Origin: PALSA-607 sp036510735
GTDB lineage: Bacteria; Actinomycetota; Actinomycetes; Acidothermales; Acidothermaceae
Direction: 5' to 3'
Length of the DNA: 20,978 nucleotides
NCBI GenBank assembly: GCA_036510735.1
Contig: DATCDK010000124.1
Location: 1-20,978, forward strand
Part shown: piece by piece, positions 8,327 through 15,877 of the stretch
How the letters are laid out: each line of letters opens with the position of its first letter
How positions within the stretch are numbered: position 1 is the stretch's first letter
Notes under the pieces: generated by a model
The model's input: the letters and a program-made list of their open reading frames with translations, nothing else
Databases searched by the model: none
Told to the model about the DNA's origin: nothing
Position numbers and translations under genes: made by a program

Positions 8327-9697
8327 ATGACCGACTCCGACGAACCGATCGCGCCCGCTCGCGGCGGTCCAGGGCTGCCCCAGGAGCGGCGCCTGGTCAC
8401 CGCGATCCCTGGCCCTCGGTCGGTCGAACTGCTCGCCCGCCGAACCGACGCGGTCGCGCGCGGCGTCAGCATTGCGCTCCCGGTCTTTATCGAGGCGGCC
8501 GGCGGTGGCGTCGTCGTCGACGTCGACGGCAACTCCCTCATCGACCTCGGCTCGGGCATCGCCGTCGTTGGTGTCGGCAACGCAGCCGATCACGTCGTCA
8601 GTGCGGTGCGCGATCAGGTCGCCGCCTTCACGCACACGTGTTTCATGGTGACGCCCTACGAGGGATACGTCGCCGTCTGCGAGCAACTGAACGCGCGCAC
8701 GCCGGGCGCTCACACGAAGAAGTCGGCCCTGTTCAACTCCGGTGCCGAAGCTGTTGAGAATGCGGTCAAGATCTCGCGCGCGTACACCGGCCGATCGGCG
8801 ATCGTCGTGTTCGAGCACGCGTACCACGGCCGTACGAACATGACGATGGCGCTGACCGCAAAGAACATGCCGTACAAGCACTCGTTCGGCCCCTTCGCAC
8901 CGGAGGTCTACCGGCTGCCGATGGCCTACCCCTACCGCTGGCCGACCGGGCCGGAGAACTGCGGCCCCGAGGCGGCGGCCGAGGTGATCGGGGCGATGAA
9001 GACGCAGCTCGGCGCTGACAGCATCGCCGCCGTTCTCATCGAGCCGATCCAGGGCGAGGGCGGTTTCATCGTCCCTGGCGCGGGTTTCCTGAAGGCATTG
9101 TCGGAGTTCTGCACCGCCAACGGCATCGTCTTCATCGCCGATGAGATTCAGACCGGCTTCGCTCGCACTGGCGACATGTTCGCGTCGACGCACGAAGGCG
9201 TCGTACCGGATCTGATCACAACGGCAAAAGGCATCGCAGGTGGAATGCCGCTGTCGGCAGTCACTGGCCGCGCCGAGATCATGGACGCCGCGCACGTCGG
9301 TGGCCTCGGCGGCACGTACGGCGGCAACCCAGTCGCCTGCGCTGCGGCACTGGGCGCGATGCGCACGATCGACGAACTCGATCTCATGGGCCGGGCGCGC
9401 GACATCGAAGCCATCATGCTGCCGCGACTTCGTGCGATGGCCGACAAGTTCGACTGCATCGGCGATGTGCGCGGGCGCGGGGCGATGATCGCCGTCGAGA
9501 TCGTCAAGCCTGGGACGACCGAGCCCGACGCCGCGACGACGTCAGCGGTCGCAAAGGCGTGTCATGCCGCGGGTGTCGTTGTACTGACGGCCGGCACCTA
9601 CAGCAATGTGTTGCGCTTCCTGCCGCCACTGGTGATACCCGAACAGCTGCTGCACGAGGGCCTTGACGTCGTCGAGCAAGCCTTCGCCGCCCTCTGA
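8327..9697 (+). CDS. gabT: 4-aminobutyrate aminotransferase (class III PLP enzyme)
   Basis: Transfers the amino group of GABA to 2-oxoglutarate, giving succinate semialdehyde and glutamate. The 456-residue protein has NSGAEAVENAVKISRAYTGR, YHGRT, IEPIQGEGGF, the cofactor Asp in IADEIQTGFARTG (D272) and the PLP lysine K301 in TTAKGIAGGMPLSAV. These segments match actinobacterial GabT closely. The start is ATG 8327-8329 with GGAGG at 8318-8322, a strong ribosome site. The frame stays open upstream to 8102, but that part is low-complexity and lies before the ribosome site. No succinate-semialdehyde dehydrogenase is adjacent, although the gamma-aminobutyraldehyde dehydrogenase that makes GABA lies about 10 kb away. 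Use of beta-alanine as a second substrate is possible. Confidence 0.93.
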   Translation: MTDSDEPIAPARGGPGLPQERRLVTAIPGPRSVELLARRTDAVARGVSIALPVFIEAAGGGVVVDVDGNSLIDLGSGIAVVGVGNAADHVVSAVRDQVAAFTHTCFMVTPYEGYVAVCEQLNARTPGAHTKKSALFNSGAEAVENAVKISRAYTGRSAIVVFEHAYHGRTNMTMALTAKNMPYKHSFGPFAPEVYRLPMAYPYRWPTGPENCGPEAAAEVIGAMKTQLGADSIAAVLIEPIQGEGGFIVPGAGFLKALSEFCTANGIVFIADEIQTGFARTGDMFASTHEGVVPDLITTAKGIAGGMPLSAVTGRAEIMDAAHVGGLGGTYGGNPVACAAALGAMRTIDELDLMGRARDIEAIMLPRLRAMADKFDCIGDVRGRGAMIAVEIVKPGTTEPDAATTSAVAKACHAAGVVVLTAGTYSNVLRFLPPLVIPEQLLHEGLDVVEQAFAAL

Positions 9698-9710
9698 TTG
9701 AGGAGGCAGC

Positions 9711-10427
9711 ATGCCAGACGAGTTCGAAGGTGATCTGTCGGACGCCGTGTTCTGGGGCGCAGATCTGAGCGGCGCCCGTTTCCGCGACGTCAATCTCACC
9801 GACGTGAAGATCAGCCATGCGTTGCTCTTCGACGTCGATATCGACGCGATGGTCGACAAGCTTGTCGTCAACGGCGTCGACGTCACGGCTTACGTGAACG
9901 AACGCGACCCGTGGCATCCGTTGCGGTCGATGTTGCGCGCAGCGACGCCGGAGGACATGCGTGTCGCGTGGGCGACGCTCGAAGACGAGTGGGCAAAGAC
10001 AGTCTCGCGTGCGCGCGCTCTGCCGGAAGCCAAACTGCACGAGGCGGTCAACGGCGAGTTCACATTCGTCCAGACGCTGCGCCACCTCGTATTCGCGATG
10101 GACAAGTGGTTCACGTCACCCGTGCTCGACGAGCCCTTCGACCCGATCGGACTGCCGAATACCGGCTCGCTCAACTTTCCGTGGCCGGGGCTCGATTACG
10201 ACCTGACCCCGTCGGTCTCGGAAGCTCTCGCCGTACGTGCGGATCGCGCGACGCGCTTTCGGGACTATCTCGCCTCGCTCGCGTCCGGTGACCTCGCCCG
10301 ACCTATCGACGTGCTAGAAAACGGCATCAACCCGCTACAGGACTGCATCTGGACGGTCTTTGAGGAAGAGTTCTGGCACAACCGCTATGCGTTGCGCGAC
10401 CTCGAGCAGTTGGAAGCCTCGACGTAA
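9711..10427 (+). CDS. DinB-like protein with pentapeptide-type N-terminus
   Basis: A 238-residue protein beginning 13 bases after the gabT stop behind GAGGAGG, so it is probably co-transcribed with gabT. Residues about 8-45 contain short pentapeptide-style repeats (DAVFWGADLSGARFRDVNLTD). Residues about 70-235 form a four-helix DinB/YfiT-like domain. H125 (LRHLVFAMDKWF) and H223 (EEEFWHNRYALRDL) are candidate metal ligands. The third histidine usual in the family is not obvious, so metal binding is uncertain. Some DinB relatives are thiol-dependent transferases (mycothiol or bacillithiol) and many are uncharacterised. This pentapeptide-DinB arrangement recurs in actinobacteria. Its pairing with GabT has no explanation from sequence. 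Confidence 0.78.
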   Translation: MPDEFEGDLSDAVFWGADLSGARFRDVNLTDVKISHALLFDVDIDAMVDKLVVNGVDVTAYVNERDPWHPLRSMLRAATPEDMRVAWATLEDEWAKTVSRARALPEAKLHEAVNGEFTFVQTLRHLVFAMDKWFTSPVLDEPFDPIGLPNTGSLNFPWPGLDYDLTPSVSEALAVRADRATRFRDYLASLASGDLARPIDVLENGINPLQDCIWTVFEEEFWHNRYALRDLEQLEAST

Positions 10428-10452
10428 GACCAGGGGCTCCCAGGGCGCGCGC

Positions 10453-10794
10453 TTACGGGCCGGCGAGTTGGGTGTTTGCCTCGTGTAATTCGTCGGCGCC
10501 CTCGAGAAGCATCGTCGCGCCGGCGTCACGCAAGTCGTCAAGGCTCGACAGGAATGCTCGCAACAAAGGCTCGGCGGCGAGAATAGTGACAGTCACGGCA
10601 GCTGGGTGCGACAAGGAAATCGTGCGCGGGCCGCCACCGTCGGCGTCTAGCTGCGGGGCTCGAGTGACGGTTGCACCTGTGATGCCCGCCGTGTGCGCCC
10701 GAAGGATGACCTCCTCCGGCATGAACCGCATCCCGGTGCGGTCGGCTGCGCCGAGATAGATCGTGAGCCGAGCCACCACGTCGTCTATCGCCAT
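10453..10794 (-). CDS. DUF190 family protein
   Basis: A 113-residue protein with the DUF190 pattern LTIYLGAADRTG near the start, then GITGATVTRAPQLDADG and VTVTILAAEPLLRAFLSSLDDL. The fold resembles PII-like ferredoxin-type domains, and members often sit beside fluoride channels (CrcB/FluC) or channel-like genes. None is visible here. I start at ATG 10792-10794 because AGGAG lies seven bases upstream and the family begins just before LTIYLG. The frame extends to 10887, but the extra residues look non-coding. The usual GATVLRG core is altered to GATVTRA. It faces the DinB gene convergently across 25 bases, and lies downstream of the GGDEF-EAL gene on the same strand. Biochemical function is unknown. 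Confidence 0.72.
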   Translation of the reverse strand: MAIDDVVARLTIYLGAADRTGMRFMPEEVILRAHTAGITGATVTRAPQLDADGGGPRTISLSHPAAVTVTILAAEPLLRAFLSSLDDLRDAGATMLLEGADELHEANTQLAGP

Positions 10795-10931
10795 CGGGCA
10801 CTCCTCGAATCGCTGTGGCAGGTGGTGCGCCGCGGTCCATCGTGCCAACTGGACTCCGAAAAGCGCGACTGCCGAGCCGATAAACATGGGGGCAGTTACG
10901 CAGAACGCCCCATATAGGCTGATAGATCCGG

Positions 10932-12824
10932 TCAGCTGGCGTCGCGCAGCGCTGCCACCGAGTCGGTGCCGACGCTGGTGACATACGCAGGTTCGCGCCG
11001 CGATAGATCGACCTCATCCGCCGGACATGGCCGATCGAACCAGTAACCCTGGCCCTTGTCGCAACCGAGTTCGAACAACAAGGCGCCCTGGTAGGGGTGC
11101 TCAATTCCTTCGGCGACGACATGGAGTCCGAGGGCGCGAGCCATCGCGATGATGGCGGCGACCAATGGTGCCCGGGTCGCCTCGGCGGGCAGCGTGCTGA
11201 CGAAAGACCGGTCGATCTTGACGACGTCGACCGGCAGCCGGTCAAGCCTGCTGAGGCTGGAGTACCCGGTGCCGAAGTCGTCGATGGCTATCCCGATACC
11301 GAGCGCGTGCAACTCCTCGAGGGCCGCGACCACCGGCGCGGCGTTGCCCTCGAATGCAGTTTCTGTGAGCTCAAGTACGAGCTGCGACGCCGGCAACCCG
11401 GCGTCCCGCAATATCGCTTTGACCTGCGACACGTAGCCCGGATTGCGCAACTCCCGCCCGCACACGTTCACGCTGGCAGTGAGCGGTCGGCCATGGGCGG
11501 CCGACCAGACAGCGATCTGGCGGGTTGCAGTAGCCAGCATCATTGCGCCGATGTCCTCGATCGCACCGTTTGCCTCGGCGGCGGGGATGAACGCGTCGGG
11601 GGCCACCAGACCGTGGCCCGGCCTGATCCATCGCGCGAGTGCCTCGAAGCCGGCAACGACACCGGTACCGAGATCGATGATCGGTTGGTAATAGGCAACG
11701 ATCTCGCCGTCAGCAACGGCGCGACGAAGCTGCGCCTCCTCGGAATTCCCGCTGCTGTCGTGGTACGTAAGCCTGTTGCGGCCGTTGCGCTTTGACTCAT
11801 AGAGCGCAGTGTCGGTGCGCGCAGCGAGCAGCGACACCGTGTCGCCACGCTGCCAGTCGGATGCACCGGCAGAACAGGTGTGCGCCTTCGGCATTGCCGC
11901 CTGCAACCGACCGATCACCATCGCAACTTCGCCCGGCAATGCGTCCGTGATCAGCAGCGCGAACTCGTCGCTGCCGTTGCGTGCAAGGAAATCCGTGTCA
12001 CGCAGCAGTGGTCGCCACGCGGCCGCAATAGCTCGCAGGAGCCGGTCGCCGCCGCCCTGACCTTCGGTGTTGTTGACCGATCGGAAATGGTCGACGTCGA
12101 GGAACGCCAGGGCTACGGAATGGATGCCAGGCGATCCGCCGGCGAGAGCTTCGCCCAAGTGCCGGTCGAGTCCGCGGCGGTTCGGCAGTCCCGTCAACGT
12201 ATCGATCTCGGCCGCATCGGCGGCACGGACCAGCCGGCCGACCACGACCGCGACGACGATCAGTGCACCCGGCAGTAGGACGACCTGGCCGAAGTCAGCA
12301 TCGCCCAGTACCGAGAGAACCGCCAAGTCGCACGCGACAACGGCGGCGAGATGCAGGCACGCCGATGGCCATGCAAAGAAGAAGAACGTGTTCACCGCGA
12401 CGAACATGAAGAGGCTCGAGTAGGCCATCGATGTCCGGCCGCCTCCGGCCTCGTACATGCTGAGCGCGATCACCAGCGTGCCGTTCAGATTCAGCAGGTG
12501 GTAGCACCACCGCGGCCAATGCTGACCGCGGGCAACGAGAGCGATCCCGAGGGCGAGGGCACCGGCCGCAATGAGGGTCAAGACAAGCCGATGGCCGCCA
12601 GGCCGTTGCGGGAGCAGCAACCCAACCAGCGACATCGACGCAGCGCAGATATAGAGCATGCCCGAGGTCTTCGCCATCGCCCGCGGCGTCGCAATTGCCG
12701 GGGCAGATGCGGACCGGATCGCCCGGATGCCCCTGGTGAGGTTGGCGCGAGCAACGGAACGCCAGGGCAAGGCGGGGCCGACGCTGGGAGCGTCGGCAGA
12801 TCTCGCCGTGATCGCGCGCACCAT
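10932..12824 (-). CDS. Membrane GGDEF-EAL protein (cyclic di-GMP turnover)
   Basis: About 630 residues. Five or six membrane helices occupy roughly 53-199, followed by a GGDEF domain (about 205-355) and an EAL domain (about 363-610). The EAL half keeps the phosphodiesterase signature: E394-A-L, E485 in LELTET, D515-D516 in DDFGTGYSSL, K536 in VVKIDRSF and E572 in AEGIEH. The GGDEF half reads GSDEF at 284-288, VNNTEGQ where VNDTxGH is usual, and has an RxxD inhibitory site (R275-D278) five residues before GSDEF. Net c-di-GMP breakdown is likely, with reduced or absent synthesis. No clear ribosome site marks the start. I prefer ATG 12822-12824; a TTG at 12873-12875 would add 17 residues. It may share a transcript with the DUF190 gene 137 bases downstream. 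Confidence 0.9.
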   Translation of the reverse strand: MVRAITARSADAPSVGPALPWRSVARANLTRGIRAIRSASAPAIATPRAMAKTSGMLYICAASMSLVGLLLPQRPGGHRLVLTLIAAGALALGIALVARGQHWPRWCYHLLNLNGTLVIALSMYEAGGGRTSMAYSSLFMFVAVNTFFFFAWPSACLHLAAVVACDLAVLSVLGDADFGQVVLLPGALIVVAVVVGRLVRAADAAEIDTLTGLPNRRGLDRHLGEALAGGSPGIHSVALAFLDVDHFRSVNNTEGQGGGDRLLRAIAAAWRPLLRDTDFLARNGSDEFALLITDALPGEVAMVIGRLQAAMPKAHTCSAGASDWQRGDTVSLLAARTDTALYESKRNGRNRLTYHDSSGNSEEAQLRRAVADGEIVAYYQPIIDLGTGVVAGFEALARWIRPGHGLVAPDAFIPAAEANGAIEDIGAMMLATATRQIAVWSAAHGRPLTASVNVCGRELRNPGYVSQVKAILRDAGLPASQLVLELTETAFEGNAAPVVAALEELHALGIGIAIDDFGTGYSSLSRLDRLPVDVVKIDRSFVSTLPAEATRAPLVAAIIAMARALGLHVVAEGIEHPYQGALLFELGCDKGQGYWFDRPCPADEVDLSRREPAYVTSVGTDSVAALRDAS

Positions 12825-12900
12825 GAGCCAATCGCGTCGGGGGTCGGTCGCTCCCGGTGATCGGCGATTAGCCAATCGGGAAGCCGTGCAGCCCTATCGA

Positions 12901-12988
12901 CACCCGTGGCCTCGCTCTGAGCAGGAAAATCACCCGCGCCCCTGTGGTCGCTACTGCAAACGGGTGACGGTTACTCCAAACGGGTGAC
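12901..12988. repeat. Tandem 17-bp repeat plus phased CACCCG/CGGGTG hexamers
   Basis: TACTGCAAACGGGTGAC (12952-12968) recurs with one change as TACTCCAAACGGGTGAC (12972-12988), a period of exactly 20 bases. The core CGGGTG starts at 12961 and 12981, and its reverse complement CACCCG starts at 12931 and 12901. Steps of 30, 30 and 20 bases put all four on roughly the same face of the helix. The block lies upstream of the GGDEF-EAL start and 11 bases or more past the mmsA stop. A multi-site operator is the leading guess. Only two full repeat copies exist, so this is not CRISPR. Confidence 0.55.
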
Positions 12989-12999
12989 AGCGCGCCTTC

Positions 13000-14499
13000 T
13001 CAACCGTTGGTCGGGAAGCCGAGATTGAGGCCACCGTGACTCGGATCGAGCCACCGCGAGGTGACGACCTTGCCTCGGGTGAAGAAGTGCACGCCCTCGA
13101 GGCCGTGTGCGTGGGTGTCACCGAACAACGACGACTTCCAGCCACCGAACGAGTAGTAGGCCATCGGAACCGGGATCGGCACGTTGATGCCGACCATGCC
13201 AACGGACACCTCGTTCTGAAATCGGCGAGCCGCGCCACCGTCGTTGGTGAAGATCGCGGTGCCGTTGCCGTACGGACTCGCGTTGACCAACGCGAGCGCG
13301 GCGTCATAGGTGGGCGAGCGCAAAACCGACAGCACGGGACCGAAGATCTCGTCGGTGTAGCACGACATCGGCGGCGTCACGTGGTCGAGCAACGAGGGCC
13401 CGAGCCAGAACCCGTCTGGGTCGCCGTCAATCGCTGTGTCTCGCCCGTCGACGACCAGCGTCGCACCGGCGGCCACGCCCGCATCGAGGTACGACGCGAC
13501 CTTGTCGCGGTGCGGTCGGGTAACCAGCGGCCCCATGTCGCAACCGCGGCGGCCATCGCCGATGCGCAACGTTGCCATCCGGGTTCGGATCCGCTCGACG
13601 AGCTCGTCGCCGATCGGATCGACTACCACCAGCGCGGAGATCGCCATGCAGCGCTCACCCGCCGACCCGAAGCCAGCGTTGACTGCGGCATCGGCCGCGA
13701 GATCGAGATCCGCATCAGGCAAGACGACCATGTGGTTCTTCGCGCCGCCGAGCGCTTGCACCCGCTTGCCGTTTCGGGTGCCGGTCTCATAGACGTAACG
13801 CGCGACCGGCGTTGAGCCCACGAACGAGATAGATCCGACGTCGGGGTGGTTCAGCAGCGCGTCGACAGCTTCCTTGTCGCCATGAACAACATTCAGGATT
13901 CCGTCGGGCAGACCTGCCTCGGCGAAGAGCTCGGCAAGCAGGTTCGCCGCCGACGGATCCTTCTCACTCGGCTTCAGCACCACAGCGTTGCCACACGCGA
14001 TGGCGATCGGGACGAACCACAGCGGCACCATCGCCGGGAAGTTGAACGGTGAGATTACGCCGACGACACCGACAGGTTGCCGGATCGAGTACACGTCGAC
14101 CTTCGTCGACACGTTCTCGGAGAAGCCGCCCTTCAGCAACTGCGGGATGCCACACGCGAACTCGACGACCTCGAGCCCCCGGGCGACCTCGCCGGCCGCA
14201 TCAGAGAGCACCTTGCCGTGTTCCGAGGTGATAGCCGCGGCGACCTCACCACTGCGCTGACGCAGTAACTCGCGCATCGCAAACATGACCGACGTGCGCT
14301 TCGACAGGGATGTCGACCTCCAATCGCGCCACGCGTCGGCTGCGGCGGCGACGGCTTGGTTGACGTCGTCGGAGGACGCGAAGTCGACGTGCCCAGTGAC
14401 CTGACCGGTCGCCGGATCGAAGACGTCACCGTGACGGGCCGACTCCCCGGTGTACGGCTTGCCGCCTATCCAATGGGTGATCCGACGGACCTCGCTCAT
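13000..14499 (-). CDS. mmsA: Methylmalonate-/malonate-semialdehyde dehydrogenase, CoA-acylating
   Basis: Oxidises methylmalonate semialdehyde to propionyl-CoA, or malonate semialdehyde to acetyl-CoA, releasing CO2 and NADH. The 499-residue protein has SPFNFPAMVPLW with the oxyanion-site Asn at 153, the NAD-binding KPSEKDPS, and catalytic C284 in GSAGERCMAIS. Where ordinary aldehyde dehydrogenases have a general-base Glu in LELGGK, it has ALGGAKNHMVVLPDA at about 249-263, the hallmark of the CoA-dependent MMSDH group. Arginines at 107 and 283 fit the positions reported for substrate carboxylate binding in the Bacillus enzyme. The ATG start overlaps the aminotransferase stop (ATGA), so the two are translationally coupled. 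That pairs amino-group removal with oxidation of the resulting semialdehyde. Confidence 0.94.
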   Translation of the reverse strand: MSEVRRITHWIGGKPYTGESARHGDVFDPATGQVTGHVDFASSDDVNQAVAAAADAWRDWRSTSLSKRTSVMFAMRELLRQRSGEVAAAITSEHGKVLSDAAGEVARGLEVVEFACGIPQLLKGGFSENVSTKVDVYSIRQPVGVVGVISPFNFPAMVPLWFVPIAIACGNAVVLKPSEKDPSAANLLAELFAEAGLPDGILNVVHGDKEAVDALLNHPDVGSISFVGSTPVARYVYETGTRNGKRVQALGGAKNHMVVLPDADLDLAADAAVNAGFGSAGERCMAISALVVVDPIGDELVERIRTRMATLRIGDGRRGCDMGPLVTRPHRDKVASYLDAGVAAGATLVVDGRDTAIDGDPDGFWLGPSLLDHVTPPMSCYTDEIFGPVLSVLRSPTYDAALALVNASPYGNGTAIFTNDGGAARRFQNEVSVGMVGINVPIPVPMAYYSFGGWKSSLFGDTHAHGLEGVHFFTRGKVVTSRWLDPSHGGLNLGFPTNG

Positions 14500-15836
14500 C
14501 GGACGATCACCGCGGCCGACGTGTTCGCCGCTTCGACAGCTGCGAAGGATTTCGCCAGAACGTCGAGCCCTTCTGCTGCCTCGGCCTCCGTGATGGTCAG
14601 CGCAGGGGCGATGCGCAGCACGTTGCCGTGCAGGCCGCCCTTGCCAATCAGCAGCCCCCGCTCGCGCGTCTCTTCCATCATTCGCGTGGCCGCGCCAGGG
14701 TCGGGCGTCTTCGAGCCGGGCACGACGAGTTCGACACCGATCATGAGTCCTTTGCCCCGTACGTCGCCGATGAACTGGTGCGTGTGTTGAAGGCCGCGGA
14801 TGCCCTCGAGCAAGACAGTGCCGACCTTGGCTGCGTTTGCTTGCAGATCGTGCGACAGCACGTAGTCGAGAGTCGCGTTGGCGGCTGCGGTCACGAGCGG
14901 GTTGCCGCCGAAGGTCGAGATGGAGTTGGCATTCAGACAGTCCATGATTTCGGCGCGTGCAACGACGCCACCAATCGACGTCCCGTTGCCGAGACCCTTC
15001 GCGAAGGTCATCGCATCGGGCACCACGCCGTGCGCCTGGATCCCCCAGAAGTGTTCGCCGGTGCGGCCCCAGCCGGTCTGCACCTCATCGGAAATGAACA
15101 AGATGCCGTACGAGTCGAGGATTTCCTTGAACGCAGCGAACATGCCGTCAGGCGGGGTCGCGAAGCCACCGACACCCTGAATCGGCTCGGCGATCATGCA
15201 GGCCACGTCGCCCGATGTTGTTGTGATGATGACGTCGCGCAGGTCGTCGGCACACGCAGTGATGAAATCGGCGTCGGACAGGTGCCCGAACGGGCTGCGG
15301 TAGCGGTATCCGCTCTGCACATAGCTGACGTTGACCGGTGAGAGGCTCGACGCGCTCCAGCCACGGTTGCCCGTGATGGCGACGCTGGCAAACGAGCGCC
15401 CGTGGTAGCTGTTGCGCAAGGCCAGCACCTGGTTGCTGCGGCGGTACTGCGTGGCGAGCAACAGGGCAGCCTCGTTCGCCTCCGTACCGGAGGAGGTGAA
15501 GAAGACCTTCGCGTCGGGGATGCCCGACAGCCTTGCGATCTTCTCGGCCAACTCGATCTGCGAACGGATCAGGTAGAGCGTTGAGGTGTGCAAGATGCCG
15601 GTGTCGGCCTGCGCCTTGATCGCGTCGCGTACCTCGGGGACGTTGTAGCCCAGCATGTTGGTGAGGATCCCGGCGAAGAAGTCGAGGTATTCACGGCCCT
15701 GCCCGTCGGTGACCCGGCGGCCGACGCCCGACGCGATCTCGATCGGGTCGTCGTAGTAGAGGGCCATCCACGACGGCATCACGTAGCGGTGGCGTGCGAC
15801 CAGCTCGGCGTGCGTGGAATCAGTGGGGTTCGACAT
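14496..15836 (-). CDS. Class III aminotransferase (AGXT2/omega-amino acid type)
   Basis: A PLP-dependent transaminase of 446 residues with SSGTEANEAALLLA (116-129), SYHGRSF, AEPIQGVGGF, the cofactor Asp D250 in ISDEVQTGWGRTG and the PLP lysine K280 in TFAKGLGNG. The sequence leans toward the alanine-glyoxylate / 3-aminoisobutyrate / beta-alanine branch rather than GabT. Its coupling to mmsA supports beta-alanine or 3-aminoisobutyrate as donor, with pyruvate, glyoxylate or 2-oxoglutarate as acceptor. A putrescine or other diamine donor cannot be excluded. I start at ATG 15834-15836, which has AAGGA about nine bases upstream and lies 41 bases after the preceding gene. A start at 15899 would overlap that gene by 22 bases. 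Confidence 0.88.
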   Translation of the reverse strand: MSNPTDSTHAELVARHRYVMPSWMALYYDDPIEIASGVGRRVTDGQGREYLDFFAGILTNMLGYNVPEVRDAIKAQADTGILHTSTLYLIRSQIELAEKIARLSGIPDAKVFFTSSGTEANEAALLLATQYRRSNQVLALRNSYHGRSFASVAITGNRGWSASSLSPVNVSYVQSGYRYRSPFGHLSDADFITACADDLRDVIITTTSGDVACMIAEPIQGVGGFATPPDGMFAAFKEILDSYGILFISDEVQTGWGRTGEHFWGIQAHGVVPDAMTFAKGLGNGTSIGGVVARAEIMDCLNANSISTFGGNPLVTAAANATLDYVLSHDLQANAAKVGTVLLEGIRGLQHTHQFIGDVRGKGLMIGVELVVPGSKTPDPGAATRMMEETRERGLLIGKGGLHGNVLRIAPALTITEAEAAEGLDVLAKSFAAVEAANTSAAVIVR

Positions 15837-15877
15837 CTGTATCGGTCCTTCGGTCGGCTGCTTCGACAGTACGTCTT

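Noticed and set aside
8300..9295. 331-residue minus-strand frame opposite gabT
   Set aside because: Arg/Asp-rich composition typical of the reverse complement of a GC-rich gene; no family features.
10886..10913. Inverted ATGGGG / CCCCAT pair upstream of the DUF190 gene
   Set aside because: Six-base arms with a 16-base loop are weak evidence for an operator or terminator.
12952..12988. CRISPR-like repeat
   Set aside because: Only two copies, 3-base gap between units, no spacers of normal length and no cas genes.
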